Assembly (NCBI GenBank): GCA_024400275.1
Contig: JAKSMY010000047.1
Location: 1 to 15,722, forward strand
DNA from: Paludibacteraceae bacterium
GTDB taxonomy: Bacteria > Bacteroidota > Bacteroidia > Bacteroidales > Paludibacteraceae
DNA: 15,722 bases
Reading direction: 5' to 3'
Shown here: piece after piece, positions 5,542 through 14,807 of the stretch
How positions within the stretch are numbered: the first letter of the stretch is position 1
Layout: each line of letters starts with the position of its first letter
Made by a program: the position numbers and the translations under genes
The notes under the pieces: model-generated
The model's input: the letters and a program-made list of their open reading frames with translations, nothing else
What the model was told of the DNA's origin: nothing
Databases searched by the model: none

Positions 5542-7494
5542 ATGAGTTATTTGAATTTTGACAAGACCCTATTGGTCAATCTAGAACGGAGTTTAAGTAA
5601 GGAAATGATTCGTACTAATCGTGCCGGTGCTTACAATTCCACCACCCTTGTAGATTGCAACACCCGCAAGTATCACGGTCAGTTAGTAATGCCGTTGCCC
5701 GAACTTGGAAAAGACAACTATGTTCTTCTATCCAGTCTGGACGAGACCGTCATACAACACGGGGCAGAATTCAATCTTGGCTTGCATAAATATGGCGAAA
5801 ACACATTTCTTCCCAACGGACACAAGTATATTCGTGAGTTTGATTGTGAAGTTATTTCCAAGACAACCTATCGAGTGGGTGGCGTTATTTTGACCAAAGA
5901 ACGTATGCTGGTCAGTTTTGAGCCGCGTGTTTTAATCCGCTACACATTGGTAGAGACCGGCTCGCCCTGTATCCTGCGTTTCAAACCGTTTTTGGCTTTC
6001 CGTAGCGTGAATGAGTTAACCCATGAAAACGCACAAGCCAACTCAAATATGGAAGAAGTCAGCAATGGCAGAAAAAATCAGATGTATGCCAACTTCCCTG
6101 AGTTATACATGCAATTCTCGAAGAAAAACACCTATATTCATGATCCCCGATGGTACAAGAATATTGAGTATCAAAAGGAACAAGAACGAGGGTTTGAATA
6201 TAAAGAGGACCAACTGGTGCCGGGCTACTTTGAAGTGCCGATGAAACGAGGTGAAAGTGTTATTTTCAGTGCAGGTATCAGTGAACTTAAACCCACTTCG
6301 CTCAAGGGGATATGGGAACAGGAAACCAAACGACGTAATGCACGCACGGACATGTTTGCATGTCTGAAGAATAGTGCAGCGCAATTCTATAAACGCGTTG
6401 GTAATCAATGTTATTTATTAGCCGGTTATCCATGGTTCGGCACAAGTGCCCGAGAGGAGTTTTTCTCTACCCCAAGTTGTACATTGGATATAGACCGGCC
6501 GGAATACTGGCAAGCCATTATTGACGAAACCGCTATTCCGATTGTACGTTCTTTCTTGCAGAACAGGCAGGCACACAAAGACTTAGTCGGCTTGGACGAA
6601 CCGGACGCTTTGCTTTGGTTGATACGTGCTTTCCAGAAATATGCTCAAAAATACACCGCACAAGAGGCGGCTCAACGGTACGGACACCTTTGCAAAGACA
6701 TCGTTGATTTCTACCGAAAAGGTCAGCACCCCAAAGCACACGTCCATAAAAATGGCTTGATTTGGGCAGAAGGCAGAGAACACCCTTGCACATGGATGAA
6801 TGCCGTAGAAAACGGTTGGCCTATTACGCCACGAACAGGTTATGTGGTTGAAATCAACTCGCTATGGTACAATGCTCTGTGTTTTACAGCAGAGATGATG
6901 CGTACCCTTGACAGCGATACAATTGCCGATTTGATAGACTATCAGGCGGAATTGATGAAAGATATGTTCATCGCTACTTTTTGGAACGGTGTTTATTTAG
7001 ATGACTACGTTATTGACGAATATCACAACAAGGAGGTTCGCCCCAATATGATATGGGCAGCGTCACTTCCTTATTCTCCGTTGAACAAAAAGCAAAAGAA
7101 AGCCGTTGTTGATATTTGTACCAAAGAACTTCTTACCCCCCGTGGTTTAAGAACATTATCTCCCAAAAGTGGCGGTTATCGTCCTATCTACATCGGCGGT
7201 CAATTAGAGCGCGACCGCAACTTCCATAACGGTCCAGTATGGCCGTTTACGATAGCGGCTTATGCACAGGCATATATAAATATCTACGAACATAGCGGCA
7301 TTAGCTTTATGCAACGACTATTAGTTGGATTTGAGCAAGAAATGTCCGAACTATGTATCGGCACACTGAATGAATTATACGACGGCAATCCGCCTTACAA
7401 AGGACACGGAGGAATGTCGTATGCCCCATCTGTGGCGGCAGTCATTTCCGTAATAGATACCATGAACCATTTTGAGACACAACAAACAGTATGA
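5542..7494 (+). CDS. Glycogen debranching enzyme (amylo-alpha-1,6-glucosidase type)
   Basis: The 650-residue protein has the two-domain layout of bacterial/archaeal debranching enzymes: an N-terminal sandwich domain (SLSKEMIRTNRAGAYNSTTL near the start, then NTRKYHG and SSLDETV) and a C-terminal alpha/alpha barrel with CTWMNAVENG, TPRTGYVVEINSLWYNAL, PNMIWAASLPYSPL, TPRGLRTLSP, FHNGPVWPF and ELYDGNPP. It would remove alpha-1,6 branches from storage glucan in the cytoplasm. I prefer the start at 5542 (MSYLNFDKT), where the family sequence begins; an ATG at 5506, 3 bases after manC, would add 12 residues. The last bases overlap the next gene by four (ATGA), indicating translational coupling. 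One oddity is TWMN (Asn420), where I expect TWMD with the catalytic Asp in better-known relatives; this may be usual in Bacteroidota. Confidence 0.88.
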   Translation: MSYLNFDKTLLVNLERSLSKEMIRTNRAGAYNSTTLVDCNTRKYHGQLVMPLPELGKDNYVLLSSLDETVIQHGAEFNLGLHKYGENTFLPNGHKYIREFDCEVISKTTYRVGGVILTKERMLVSFEPRVLIRYTLVETGSPCILRFKPFLAFRSVNELTHENAQANSNMEEVSNGRKNQMYANFPELYMQFSKKNTYIHDPRWYKNIEYQKEQERGFEYKEDQLVPGYFEVPMKRGESVIFSAGISELKPTSLKGIWEQETKRRNARTDMFACLKNSAAQFYKRVGNQCYLLAGYPWFGTSAREEFFSTPSCTLDIDRPEYWQAIIDETAIPIVRSFLQNRQAHKDLVGLDEPDALLWLIRAFQKYAQKYTAQEAAQRYGHLCKDIVDFYRKGQHPKAHVHKNGLIWAEGREHPCTWMNAVENGWPITPRTGYVVEINSLWYNALCFTAEMMRTLDSDTIADLIDYQAELMKDMFIATFWNGVYLDDYVIDEYHNKEVRPNMIWAASLPYSPLNKKQKKAVVDICTKELLTPRGLRTLSPKSGGYRPIYIGGQLERDRNFHNGPVWPFTIAAYAQAYINIYEHSGISFMQRLLVGFEQEMSELCIGTLNELYDGNPPYKGHGGMSYAPSVAAVISVIDTMNHFETQQTV

Positions 7495-8633
7495 AAGCAT
7501 TGATGTTCGGGTGGGAGTTTCCCCCTCATATTTTAGGCGGATTGGGAACAGCCAGTTATGGTTTGACACGGGGTATGGCCCAACAGGAGGACTTAGAGAT
7601 AACCTTTGTTCTGCCTAAGCCTTGGGGAGATGAAGACCAATCTTTTCTTCGAATCATTGGTGCCAATAGTATTGACGTTCCCGGCAGAGGTTGTATAGAG
7701 TTCTCCGGTCGCTATCCCGATAACTTGGTAGAAGAGATTGGCAACTACGAAGCCGTGGCAGCACAACTGGCATGGCGGGAACAATTTGACATTATCCACA
7801 GCCATGATTGGCTAACTTATCCGGCAGGTGTTGCCGTAAAACATATTACCGGTAAGCCATTGGTTATTCATGTCCACGCCACCGATTTTGACCGCAGCCG
7901 TGGCAATGTCAATCCGACTGTATATAGTATTGAACGACACGGAATGGACGAAGCTGACCATATTATGTGCGTGAGCGAATTAACCCGACGAACCGTTATT
8001 GAAAAATACGGACAGCACCCTAACAAAGTCAGCACCGTACACAATGCCGTTGAACCGCTTCCCAATCCTAAAGAATTTGTCAAGCATAATCGCAAAGATA
8101 AATTGGTTACTTTTTTAGGTCGTATTACCATGCAAAAAGGTCCTGAATACTTTGTCGAAGCAGCTGCACGTGTCTTAGAAAAAACCGATGGTGTACGATT
8201 CGTTATGGCAGGCAATGGAGATATGATGAACAAGATGATTGATTTGGTGGCCAAAAAAGGTATCTCCGATAAATTCCATTTCCCGGGATTTATGCGCGGC
8301 AAACAGGTGCAGCAGTTACTCGCCGATTCGGATGTCTATATCATGCCCAGCGTGAGTGAACCTTTTGGTATATCGCCTTTGGAGGCTATGCAAGTAGGTT
8401 GTCCCAGTATAATCAGTTACCAATCAGGGTGTGCTGAGATATTGCACCATGCCATCAAAACGGATTATTGGGATATAGATGCTATGGCAGATGCCATTTA
8501 TTCCATTGTCAAATATCCGGCTATGTATCAGTCCTTGAGTCAATTAGGCAGAGAGGAAGTTAATAATATCCGTTGGTACGACGCAGGTTTGAAAGTAAGA
8601 GCCATTTACGACAGGGTACTTGGGTGGGGATAA
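7491..8633 (+). CDS. GT4-family glycosyltransferase, glycogen-synthase-like
   Basis: The 380-residue protein begins with MFGWEFPPHILGGLGTASYG, the glucan-synthase style glycine-rich N-terminus. It continues with HSHDWLTYPAGVA (acceptor side), HVHATDFDRSRGNVNPTVY, then the GT-B second domain: FLGRITMQKGPEYFVEAA and VSEPFGISPLEAM, which carries the E-x7-E motif of retaining GT4 enzymes. Its position between a debranching enzyme and a GH57 protein argues for alpha-glucan synthesis or trimming in the cytoplasm, probably from ADP- or UDP-glucose; the donor is inferred. It overlaps the debranching enzyme gene by four bases. Relative to Bacteroides relatives as I remember them (about 420 residues), a stretch of about 40 residues before GCIEFSGRYPDNL is absent. 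That is from memory and needs an alignment. Confidence 0.88.
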   Translation: MKALMFGWEFPPHILGGLGTASYGLTRGMAQQEDLEITFVLPKPWGDEDQSFLRIIGANSIDVPGRGCIEFSGRYPDNLVEEIGNYEAVAAQLAWREQFDIIHSHDWLTYPAGVAVKHITGKPLVIHVHATDFDRSRGNVNPTVYSIERHGMDEADHIMCVSELTRRTVIEKYGQHPNKVSTVHNAVEPLPNPKEFVKHNRKDKLVTFLGRITMQKGPEYFVEAAARVLEKTDGVRFVMAGNGDMMNKMIDLVAKKGISDKFHFPGFMRGKQVQQLLADSDVYIMPSVSEPFGISPLEAMQVGCPSIISYQSGCAEILHHAIKTDYWDIDAMADAIYSIVKYPAMYQSLSQLGREEVNNIRWYDAGLKVRAIYDRVLGWG

Positions 8634-8668
8634 ATCAAATAATAAACGTAAATAAAATTAACGAGAAT

Positions 8669-9943
8669 ATGAAAAACATCTGTTTCTGTTTTCAAATGCA
8701 CGCTCCTTACCGATTGAAACGTTATCGTTTTTTTGAAATCGGTCAAGATCATTACTATTACGATGATATGGCGACAGAGGAGTATATCACATGGCTGACA
8801 CAAACATCTTATATGCCTTTGTGCCAAACTATTCAAGAGATGATACGCTTGAGCAAAGGGCGTTTTCATTGTGCTTTGGCTGTTTCCGGTATTATGTTGG
8901 AATTATTTGAGCAATTTGTTCCGGAGATGATTGACTTGTTAAAAGAATTGGCAGCAAGCAAATGTGTTGAGTTTGTATGTGTGCCTTATTCCTATTCACT
9001 GGCTGCACAGTGCAATCCGTCTGAATTTGAAGAACAGCTCAAGCAACATGCCAACAAGATAGAAGATGTATTGGGCGTATCTTCTACCACGATGTGGAAC
9101 ACAGAACTTCTTTATTCCGATGAGATAGCTGAACAAGCATGGAAATTAAAGTATAAGACGATTATGAGTGAGGGGGCTAAACATATTTTGTCGTATAAAT
9201 CAGCCAATTATGTATATAGCAGTTGCATCTCGCCCAAACAAACCTTGTTATTGCGTAATGCAGCAATGAGTGACGCATTAAGTTTCCATTTTTCGGACCC
9301 CAAATGGGCAGATTTTCCGATGGATGCAGAGAAATATGTGCATCAATTAGCCAATCTGCCTTCTGAGGAACAGGTTATCAACCTGTGGATGGGTGCAGAG
9401 ACATTCGGTATATTACAAACAGCAGAAACCGGTATCTTCGAATTCCTAAAGGCATTACCATACTATGTTTTGGAACAAAATATGGTCTTTATGACCCCTT
9501 CCGAAGTGAGCAAGAAAATGACGGCTGCAGAAGCTATTGTATCTCCCTATCCACTGACGTGGACCGGAGAAGGCAAAGACCTGAGTACGTTCCTCGGGAA
9601 TGACCTGCAGCAAGAAGTTGTCAATAAGTTTTATGCCGTTACGGAACGTGTTCACTTGTGTGAAGATAAGAGCCTGAAGCGCGACTGGATGTTGCTGCAA
9701 GACAGCCATTACTTACACCACATGAACCATATCGACCAAGGCAATAGTACTTTTGAATCGGCGTACGATGCGTTTATTAATTATATGAATATACTGAGTG
9801 ATTTCCTGCAACGCGTAGATGAGCAATATCCTACAACCATAGAAAATGAAGAATTGAACTCGCTCTTAAAAACTATCACCAACCAAGAAAAAGAAATTGC
9901 CCAATTAAATGCAGAGATTCGCAAACTAAAAAAGAAAAAATAA
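8669..9943 (+). CDS. GH57 family protein, putative alpha-glucan hydrolase/transferase with altered active site
   Basis: The 424-residue protein belongs to glycoside hydrolase family 57 (alpha-amylases, 4-alpha-glucanotransferases and branching enzymes). MHAPYRLKRYRFF (10-22) is the HQP-type first region, VSGIMLEL and EFVCVPYSYSL follow, NTELLYSDEI (144-153) should carry the nucleophile Glu146, and NLWMGAETFG (238-247) is the acid/base region. There the expected Asp is Gly242, while the later E-x-F-G is kept. Glu146 and position 242 are 96 residues apart, close to the 91 in the Thermococcus enzyme. The C-terminal 30 residues are lysine- and glutamate-rich and probably form a coiled coil. The ATG at 8669 is preferred to an in-frame start at 8573, which would overlap the GT4 gene. 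Activity may be lost or changed; the protein could instead bind glucan. Confidence 0.82.
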   Translation: MKNICFCFQMHAPYRLKRYRFFEIGQDHYYYDDMATEEYITWLTQTSYMPLCQTIQEMIRLSKGRFHCALAVSGIMLELFEQFVPEMIDLLKELAASKCVEFVCVPYSYSLAAQCNPSEFEEQLKQHANKIEDVLGVSSTTMWNTELLYSDEIAEQAWKLKYKTIMSEGAKHILSYKSANYVYSSCISPKQTLLLRNAAMSDALSFHFSDPKWADFPMDAEKYVHQLANLPSEEQVINLWMGAETFGILQTAETGIFEFLKALPYYVLEQNMVFMTPSEVSKKMTAAEAIVSPYPLTWTGEGKDLSTFLGNDLQQEVVNKFYAVTERVHLCEDKSLKRDWMLLQDSHYLHHMNHIDQGNSTFESAYDAFINYMNILSDFLQRVDEQYPTTIENEELNSLLKTITNQEKEIAQLNAEIRKLKKKK

Positions 9944-11971
9944 TTGATTCGTACACGCGCACATATTACCCTTATGCTCTTGCTGCTGGCTGTTGTTCCT
10001 GCGGCAGGAAAAATTAAGTTGCCCAAGACGGTTATTCACACATGGGAATTGCCACGTCCGCTTAATATAGCAGATAGTGCCAAAGTGGACAGCTCTTTTT
10101 ATAATTTCCCTATGCGAAATGAGATATATGACCTAAGTATATGCAACCTCTATAATGGAAATTTGGTGTCCCCCGTGATGTCTGCCATCTATTTCAATCG
10201 CACCAACAAGACCGATTTTCTGTTTGGCAGTCAATATGATATTTACACCCCCACCCCACAAGACGTTCGCTTTTATAATACGACTACACCTTATTCCATT
10301 ATATCCTACCATCATGGGTTCAAGACATATCATGAAGATGACCAATTAAGATTCCTATTCACCGGCAATATCACACCCAAGTGGAATGTCGGTACAACAT
10401 TGAATTTTACCAATGCCATCGGTCATTATAAATCTCAAGCAGGCAAGACCTTTAACGGAACGGTCTTTACCTCATATAATGGCAACCACTATAGCCTTCA
10501 GGCAGCGTTTACGTTCAATAAACTTAGTTCGTTTGAAAATGGCGGTTTGGCAGATCCTTCTCAAATAAGCGATAGCGAATTAAAGACGGAAGATATAGCC
10601 ACTAATATGGAAGGAATGGCAGGGTACCGCTATTTGTCCGGTTATCTAAATCATTACTATAGTATTTGTGTGGAGCGTGAGAAGACTGTTCATTACCGTG
10701 AACGGGACGAACGCGGGAAATGGGTGGACTTGGATTCTATCAAAACCATTTATGTACCTGTTATGACTTTCCGTCACGTGTTTGAAACCAGCGAGCAGAC
10801 ACGCAGGTATTTAGAAAAGAGCCATCAAGACATGTATCCGAATTGTTACCGCAATATCAACACGACACGCGATTCGGCGGCTATGCTCACTATTCGCAAC
10901 ACCCTATCTGCCACTTTTGAAGAAGAGTTTAACACCAAACTTAAATTTGGTGCTTCTGTCTTTGTTTTTCATGAGGCACAACGTTTCTTAGACGGACGGT
11001 GCGAGACCTTACCTCCTTTCGACATGGGTTCGGATTATAATGCGTTTATGGATATTCCCACTCGGGCAATGGCAGATACATCTTACGGATATACATGGAA
11101 AAACAATATCTTTGCAGGTGGTGAATTATACAAGAACCGAGGCAAATATATACGCTACGGATTTGGAGGAGAAGTTTGTATTTACGGCTATAAGATTGGT
11201 CAGTTTGACATCTACGGGCATTTGAATAGCGGATTCAAACTCGGTAAAGACAGTATGACTATTGATGCACAGGTTGATTTTAGGAATGAGACTCCAAATT
11301 ATTACCTGTTGCATTATAATAGCAACCATTATCGTTGGGGATATAAAGCCGATTATTCCGATGAAATAAATTTAAAGAAGACTTACCGGTTGCATATCGG
11401 AGGTCAAATAGCCTATCCGACCAAATGGGTTACACCGCGTATCAAAGTGGACTATGAGAACATACAAAAATATATCTATTTCGAGCACGGCATTGCAACA
11501 CCGCAACAAATGGAAAACGGAAGTATATCCTTGTTGGCAATTGATGGCGAAGTAAACCTGACAACACCTTGGGTTAATTTGGATAATCATGTTATTTTTC
11601 AGTATTCATCGAACGAAGTGATAGCCGTTCCAACGATTGCTTTATATAGTAATTTATATTACCACGGTACATGGTTTAAGGCGTTGGACGCACAATTTGG
11701 TGTGGATATCAGATATAATACCCGTTATTATGCTCCGATTTGGAATCCTGCATTGGCACAGTTCTGTGTGCAAGACACCGAAAAGGTCGGTAACTATCCC
11801 ACCTTAAGCGTATATGCCAATTTCTATGTTCGGCTTCTTCACTTACGTTTCTTCGCCCAATACGAACATTTCAACACAACGTTTATGTCACACGAATACT
11901 TCTCTATGCCTGCTTATCCGAACAATCCGGGTGTGTTTAAAGCAGGACTGGCGTTTCATTTTTACAAATAA
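9944..11971 (+). CDS. Putative outer-membrane porin (Bacteroidota putative porin family)
   Basis: This 675-residue protein has a signal peptide (basic RTR, hydrophobic LMLLLLAVVPAAG, predicted cleavage near residue 22). After it comes a long run of alternating aromatic and polar residues typical of beta-barrel outer-membrane proteins, for example FLFTGNITPKWNVGTTLNFT and QFDIYGHLNSGFKL, ending in a final strand FKAGLAFHFYK. It resembles the Bacteroidota putative porin family (Porin_10). The start is a TTG directly after the GH57 stop (gap zero). The first ATG (9974) would remove the positively charged start of the signal peptide, so TTG is more likely. It should form a channel in the outer membrane; the substrate is unknown. 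Its place after glycogen genes may mean sugar uptake, but could be only shared transcription. Confidence 0.75.
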   Translation: MIRTRAHITLMLLLLAVVPAAGKIKLPKTVIHTWELPRPLNIADSAKVDSSFYNFPMRNEIYDLSICNLYNGNLVSPVMSAIYFNRTNKTDFLFGSQYDIYTPTPQDVRFYNTTTPYSIISYHHGFKTYHEDDQLRFLFTGNITPKWNVGTTLNFTNAIGHYKSQAGKTFNGTVFTSYNGNHYSLQAAFTFNKLSSFENGGLADPSQISDSELKTEDIATNMEGMAGYRYLSGYLNHYYSICVEREKTVHYRERDERGKWVDLDSIKTIYVPVMTFRHVFETSEQTRRYLEKSHQDMYPNCYRNINTTRDSAAMLTIRNTLSATFEEEFNTKLKFGASVFVFHEAQRFLDGRCETLPPFDMGSDYNAFMDIPTRAMADTSYGYTWKNNIFAGGELYKNRGKYIRYGFGGEVCIYGYKIGQFDIYGHLNSGFKLGKDSMTIDAQVDFRNETPNYYLLHYNSNHYRWGYKADYSDEINLKKTYRLHIGGQIAYPTKWVTPRIKVDYENIQKYIYFEHGIATPQQMENGSISLLAIDGEVNLTTPWVNLDNHVIFQYSSNEVIAVPTIALYSNLYYHGTWFKALDAQFGVDIRYNTRYYAPIWNPALAQFCVQDTEKVGNYPTLSVYANFYVRLLHLRFFAQYEHFNTTFMSHEYFSMPAYPNNPGVFKAGLAFHFYK

Positions 11972-11973
11972 TC

Positions 11974-14331
11974 ATGGAATATACACAAAACTTACATATT
12001 ATCCTACACTACGCTGCACAGGAAGCAGAGCGATTACAGAACACATCTATCTTGCCTGACCATTTATTATTAGGTATATTACGTTTGGGCGAGGGCAAAG
12101 CGTTTGAGATGTTATGCCGTGTGGGCATTGACGCACGCGAGTTGAAACAGCGATTGGACAAACGACTGCAAGGTAGCGAGCCAACCACTCCTAATCCTAA
12201 TCACGAGATGCCATTCTCCAAGTCTTTGTCCGTTATTCTACGAATGGCTTTCCTGGAGGCGGAACTATATGACACCGATTGCTGTGGTTCGATTCATGTC
12301 CTTTTGGCTATGCTCAACGAGCGTGCTAATTATCCGGCTATGTTGTTGGATCAGGAATACAACATTACTTACAACACGATTGAACATTTATACCCGCACC
12401 CCGTTAATTCAAGTGACGAGCCCAAACGAACAAATAAATCAATCGAAGAGAACGAAGAAAAAGAATTTGCCAAGGAAGCAGCCAAAATGGCTAACAGCCT
12501 ATTGTCACACATAGCCGGAGCAGGATTCCTCTTTCTCAATTCGAAACCCGGTCATATCTCTGTAGAGACCCCTTCTGCCCCTCAAGAGCCGCAGCAACCT
12601 CGAGAACCACAATCTCAAACACCTGCCTTGGACCATTTTGGAAGGGACTTAACCCGAATGGCACAGGAAGGTTTGTTAGACCCCGTGATTGGTAGAAAAG
12701 AAGAGATTAAGCGTTTGGAAGAAATCCTGATGCGGCGCAAGAAGAATAATCCTATTTTGATTGGAGATGCCGGTGTCGGTAAGACGGCTATTGTAGAAGG
12801 GTTGGCACAGAAATGGGTAAAGAGCAGAAATAAGAAACTCAATAGCCGTCATATTATTGCATTGGATATGGCTGCTATTGTGGCCGGAACGACTTATCGC
12901 GGACAGTTTGAAGAAAGAATGAAGGATATATTAAACGAATTAGACGCCAATCGTGAATATATCCTATTCATCGATGAAATACATACTATTATCGGTACCG
13001 GAAACGGGCATGGTGCTTTAGATGCCGCTAATATCTTAAAGCCTGCTTTAGCACGAGGAGAAGCGCAATGTATAGGTGCTACTACCACCGCAGAATATCG
13101 TCTATCCATCGAGAAAGATACCGCTTTGGAACGCCGTTTCCAGAAAATCAATGTAAGAGCCACAACAGTAGATGAGACCTATCTTATTCTACAGGGGCTA
13201 AAACATAATTATGCCGAGCATCACGGCAAGATTTATACCGACGAAGCCTTGTTGGCTTGTGCGACCTTGACAGAACGATATATTACCGAGCGTTCTTTGC
13301 CGGACAAAGCCATCGATGCAATGGACGAGGCAGGCGCACGCACGCCGCATAAAGAGATTACGGAAGAGGACATAGCGCGTGTAGTGAGTGTGATGTCGGG
13401 CATACCCGTCCAGCGTGTAGCCAAAAAAGAAAAAGAACAATTACTTTCGTTACCGGATGTTTTGCACAAAAAGGTCATCGGACAAGATACCGCCATTGAG
13501 AAAGTAGTTAAGGCTATTCGCCGTTCTCGGTTAGGCTTACGCGACCCACATCGTCCAATCGGCACATTCTTCTTTATGGGTCCTACAGGAGTAGGAAAAA
13601 CCTATCTGGCACAATGTTTGGCAGAGGAGATGTTTGGAAGCAAAGATGCCGTTATACGCTTTGATATGAGCGAATATATGGAAAAGCATACCGTCTCGCT
13701 GTTGGTAGGTGCTCCTCCGGGATATATCGCACATGAAGAAGGCGGCAAACTGACAGAGGCTGTCAGAAGACACCCCTACTCGATTATCCTGTTTGATGAG
13801 ATAGAAAAAGCGCACCCTGATGTGTTTAATGTCTTATTGCAAGTGTTGGACGAAGGGCGCATGACAGACCGTCAGGGACAAACCATCGACTTCAGGAATA
13901 CGATTATTATTCTGACCTCGAATATCGGTACCCGGCAGTTAAACGATTTTGGAGCAGGAATAGGGTTCAACTCGGGAGAAATCACCCAAACGATAGCCGA
14001 GCAAACAATGAAAAGAGCATTAGAAAAGACTTTCCCACCGGAATTTGTTAACCGTATCGACGATATAATCACTTTTGCGCCACTCAACCGCCAACATATA
14101 GCACGTATTGTGGACATCGAAGTGGGCGAATTAAAGAAACGTCTTGGGGAGCAAGGAATACAGTTGGCACTCGCTACCAATGCCAAGAAGCAATTGATTG
14201 AAAAGGCTTACGACCCCAAGAATGGTGCCCGACCGGTCAAGCGTGCCGTTCAGAGTAGTCTGGAAGATAGAATTACCGATGAAATGATGCATAATCCTGA
14301 AATAAGAAAAATTAAAATAGAATCACTATGA
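11974..14331 (+). CDS. Clp-family AAA+ unfoldase (ClpA/ClpC type, lacking the middle domain)
   Basis: The 785-residue protein has two Clp N-repeats (about 7-60 and 80-125), a Gln/Pro-rich linker (200-217), and two AAA+ modules. Module one has Walker A GDAGVGKT (264-271), Walker B LFIDE (331-335), pore loop TYRG (307-310) and ALERRF (384-389). Module two has GPTGVGKT (536-543), ILFDE (605-609), pore loop GYIA (583-586) and sensor-2 GARPVKR (751-757). The loop GAGIGFN (660-666) contains the IGF ClpP-docking tripeptide, so it should feed unfolded proteins into ClpP. Between DEAGAR (451-456) and ITEEDIA (462-468) only five residues stand where ClpC and ClpB have a coiled-coil middle domain, so its outline is ClpA-like even though much of its sequence is ClpC-like. 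It overlaps trxA by four bases and starts 2 bases after the porin. Confidence 0.9.
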   Translation: MEYTQNLHIILHYAAQEAERLQNTSILPDHLLLGILRLGEGKAFEMLCRVGIDARELKQRLDKRLQGSEPTTPNPNHEMPFSKSLSVILRMAFLEAELYDTDCCGSIHVLLAMLNERANYPAMLLDQEYNITYNTIEHLYPHPVNSSDEPKRTNKSIEENEEKEFAKEAAKMANSLLSHIAGAGFLFLNSKPGHISVETPSAPQEPQQPREPQSQTPALDHFGRDLTRMAQEGLLDPVIGRKEEIKRLEEILMRRKKNNPILIGDAGVGKTAIVEGLAQKWVKSRNKKLNSRHIIALDMAAIVAGTTYRGQFEERMKDILNELDANREYILFIDEIHTIIGTGNGHGALDAANILKPALARGEAQCIGATTTAEYRLSIEKDTALERRFQKINVRATTVDETYLILQGLKHNYAEHHGKIYTDEALLACATLTERYITERSLPDKAIDAMDEAGARTPHKEITEEDIARVVSVMSGIPVQRVAKKEKEQLLSLPDVLHKKVIGQDTAIEKVVKAIRRSRLGLRDPHRPIGTFFFMGPTGVGKTYLAQCLAEEMFGSKDAVIRFDMSEYMEKHTVSLLVGAPPGYIAHEEGGKLTEAVRRHPYSIILFDEIEKAHPDVFNVLLQVLDEGRMTDRQGQTIDFRNTIIILTSNIGTRQLNDFGAGIGFNSGEITQTIAEQTMKRALEKTFPPEFVNRIDDIITFAPLNRQHIARIVDIEVGELKKRLGEQGIQLALATNAKKQLIEKAYDPKNGARPVKRAVQSSLEDRITDEMMHNPEIRKIKIESL

Positions 14332-14642
14332 CATTAGAAGTAACCGATTCCAACATGAAAGAGTTGGTAGCAGAGGGCAGTCCTCTGGTTGTAGATTTTT
14401 GGGCACCTTGGTGTGGTCCGTGTAAAATGATGTTACCCATTGTGGACGAGTTAGCAGCCGAGTACGGAGGCAAAGTGCGTGTGGGCAAGTTGAACGTAGA
14501 TGACAACCCCGACACTTGTGAAGAGTATGGCATTATGAACATCCCCACCATGTTGATGTTCAAGAATGGCGAGTTGGTAGATCGTCACGTGGGTGCTGCC
14601 CGCAAACCCGATTTAGCAAAAGTATTTGACGAGTTGGTCTAA
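14328..14642 (+). CDS. trxA: Thioredoxin
   Basis: The 104-residue protein is a classical thioredoxin: VVDFWAPWCGPC with the redox pair Cys29/Cys32, Asp23 buried before it, KLNVDDNPDTCEEYGI, and the cis-proline in NIPTML (Pro73). It reduces disulfides in cytoplasmic proteins using electrons from thioredoxin reductase. There is no signal peptide. An extra cysteine at residue 64 is not part of the active site. The ATG overlaps the Clp stop codon (ATGA), so translation is probably coupled. It is the last gene before the strong terminator at 14690-14726. Confidence 0.95.
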   Translation: MTLEVTDSNMKELVAEGSPLVVDFWAPWCGPCKMMLPIVDELAAEYGGKVRVGKLNVDDNPDTCEEYGIMNIPTMLMFKNGELVDRHVGAARKPDLAKVFDELV

Positions 14643-14689
14643 CCACTCCCGTAGGGCATGACCCTGTAAAGGGATAATGAAAAGAAAGT

Positions 14690-14726
14690 AATCGTCTATC
14701 TATATCGAATAGATAGGCGATTTTTT
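14690..14726 (+). terminator. Strong intrinsic terminator of the seven-gene operon
   Basis: The arms 14690-14702 and 14710-14722 pair over 13 bases with one G-U pair and a 7-base loop. The T-run continues to 14726. It ends the operon that starts at manC. The 47 bases between trxA and the stem hold short GGG/CCC repeats without a clear role. Confidence 0.9.
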
Positions 14727-14744
14727 ATACAAAATGCAGAAATA

Positions 14745-14776
14745 TTTGCATATTCCAAAAATTCTTTGTAATTTTG
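14745..14776 (+). promoter_or_regulatory. Promoter of the DUF4160/DUF2442 pair
   Basis: TTTG at 14745-14748, a 20-base spacer and TAATTTTG at 14769-14776 match the Bacteroidota consensus. Initiation should be near 14783, with a leader of about 25 bases. The stretch 14744-14782 matches the promoter of the leftward RNA (2859-2821, minus strand) at 33 of 39 positions, including spacer bases not fixed by the consensus. Confidence 0.78.
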
Positions 14777-14807
14777 CAATCGGAAAACGCAAAATGAAAG
14801 AAACGAT

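Noticed and set aside
8573..8668. Upstream start for the GH57 gene
   Set aside because: It would add 32 residues overlapping the GT4 gene; family sequence begins at the ATG at 8669.
14643..14689. GGG/CCC repeats after trxA as a separate regulatory RNA
   Set aside because: Only three-base pairings are possible, which is too weak beside the strong terminator that follows.
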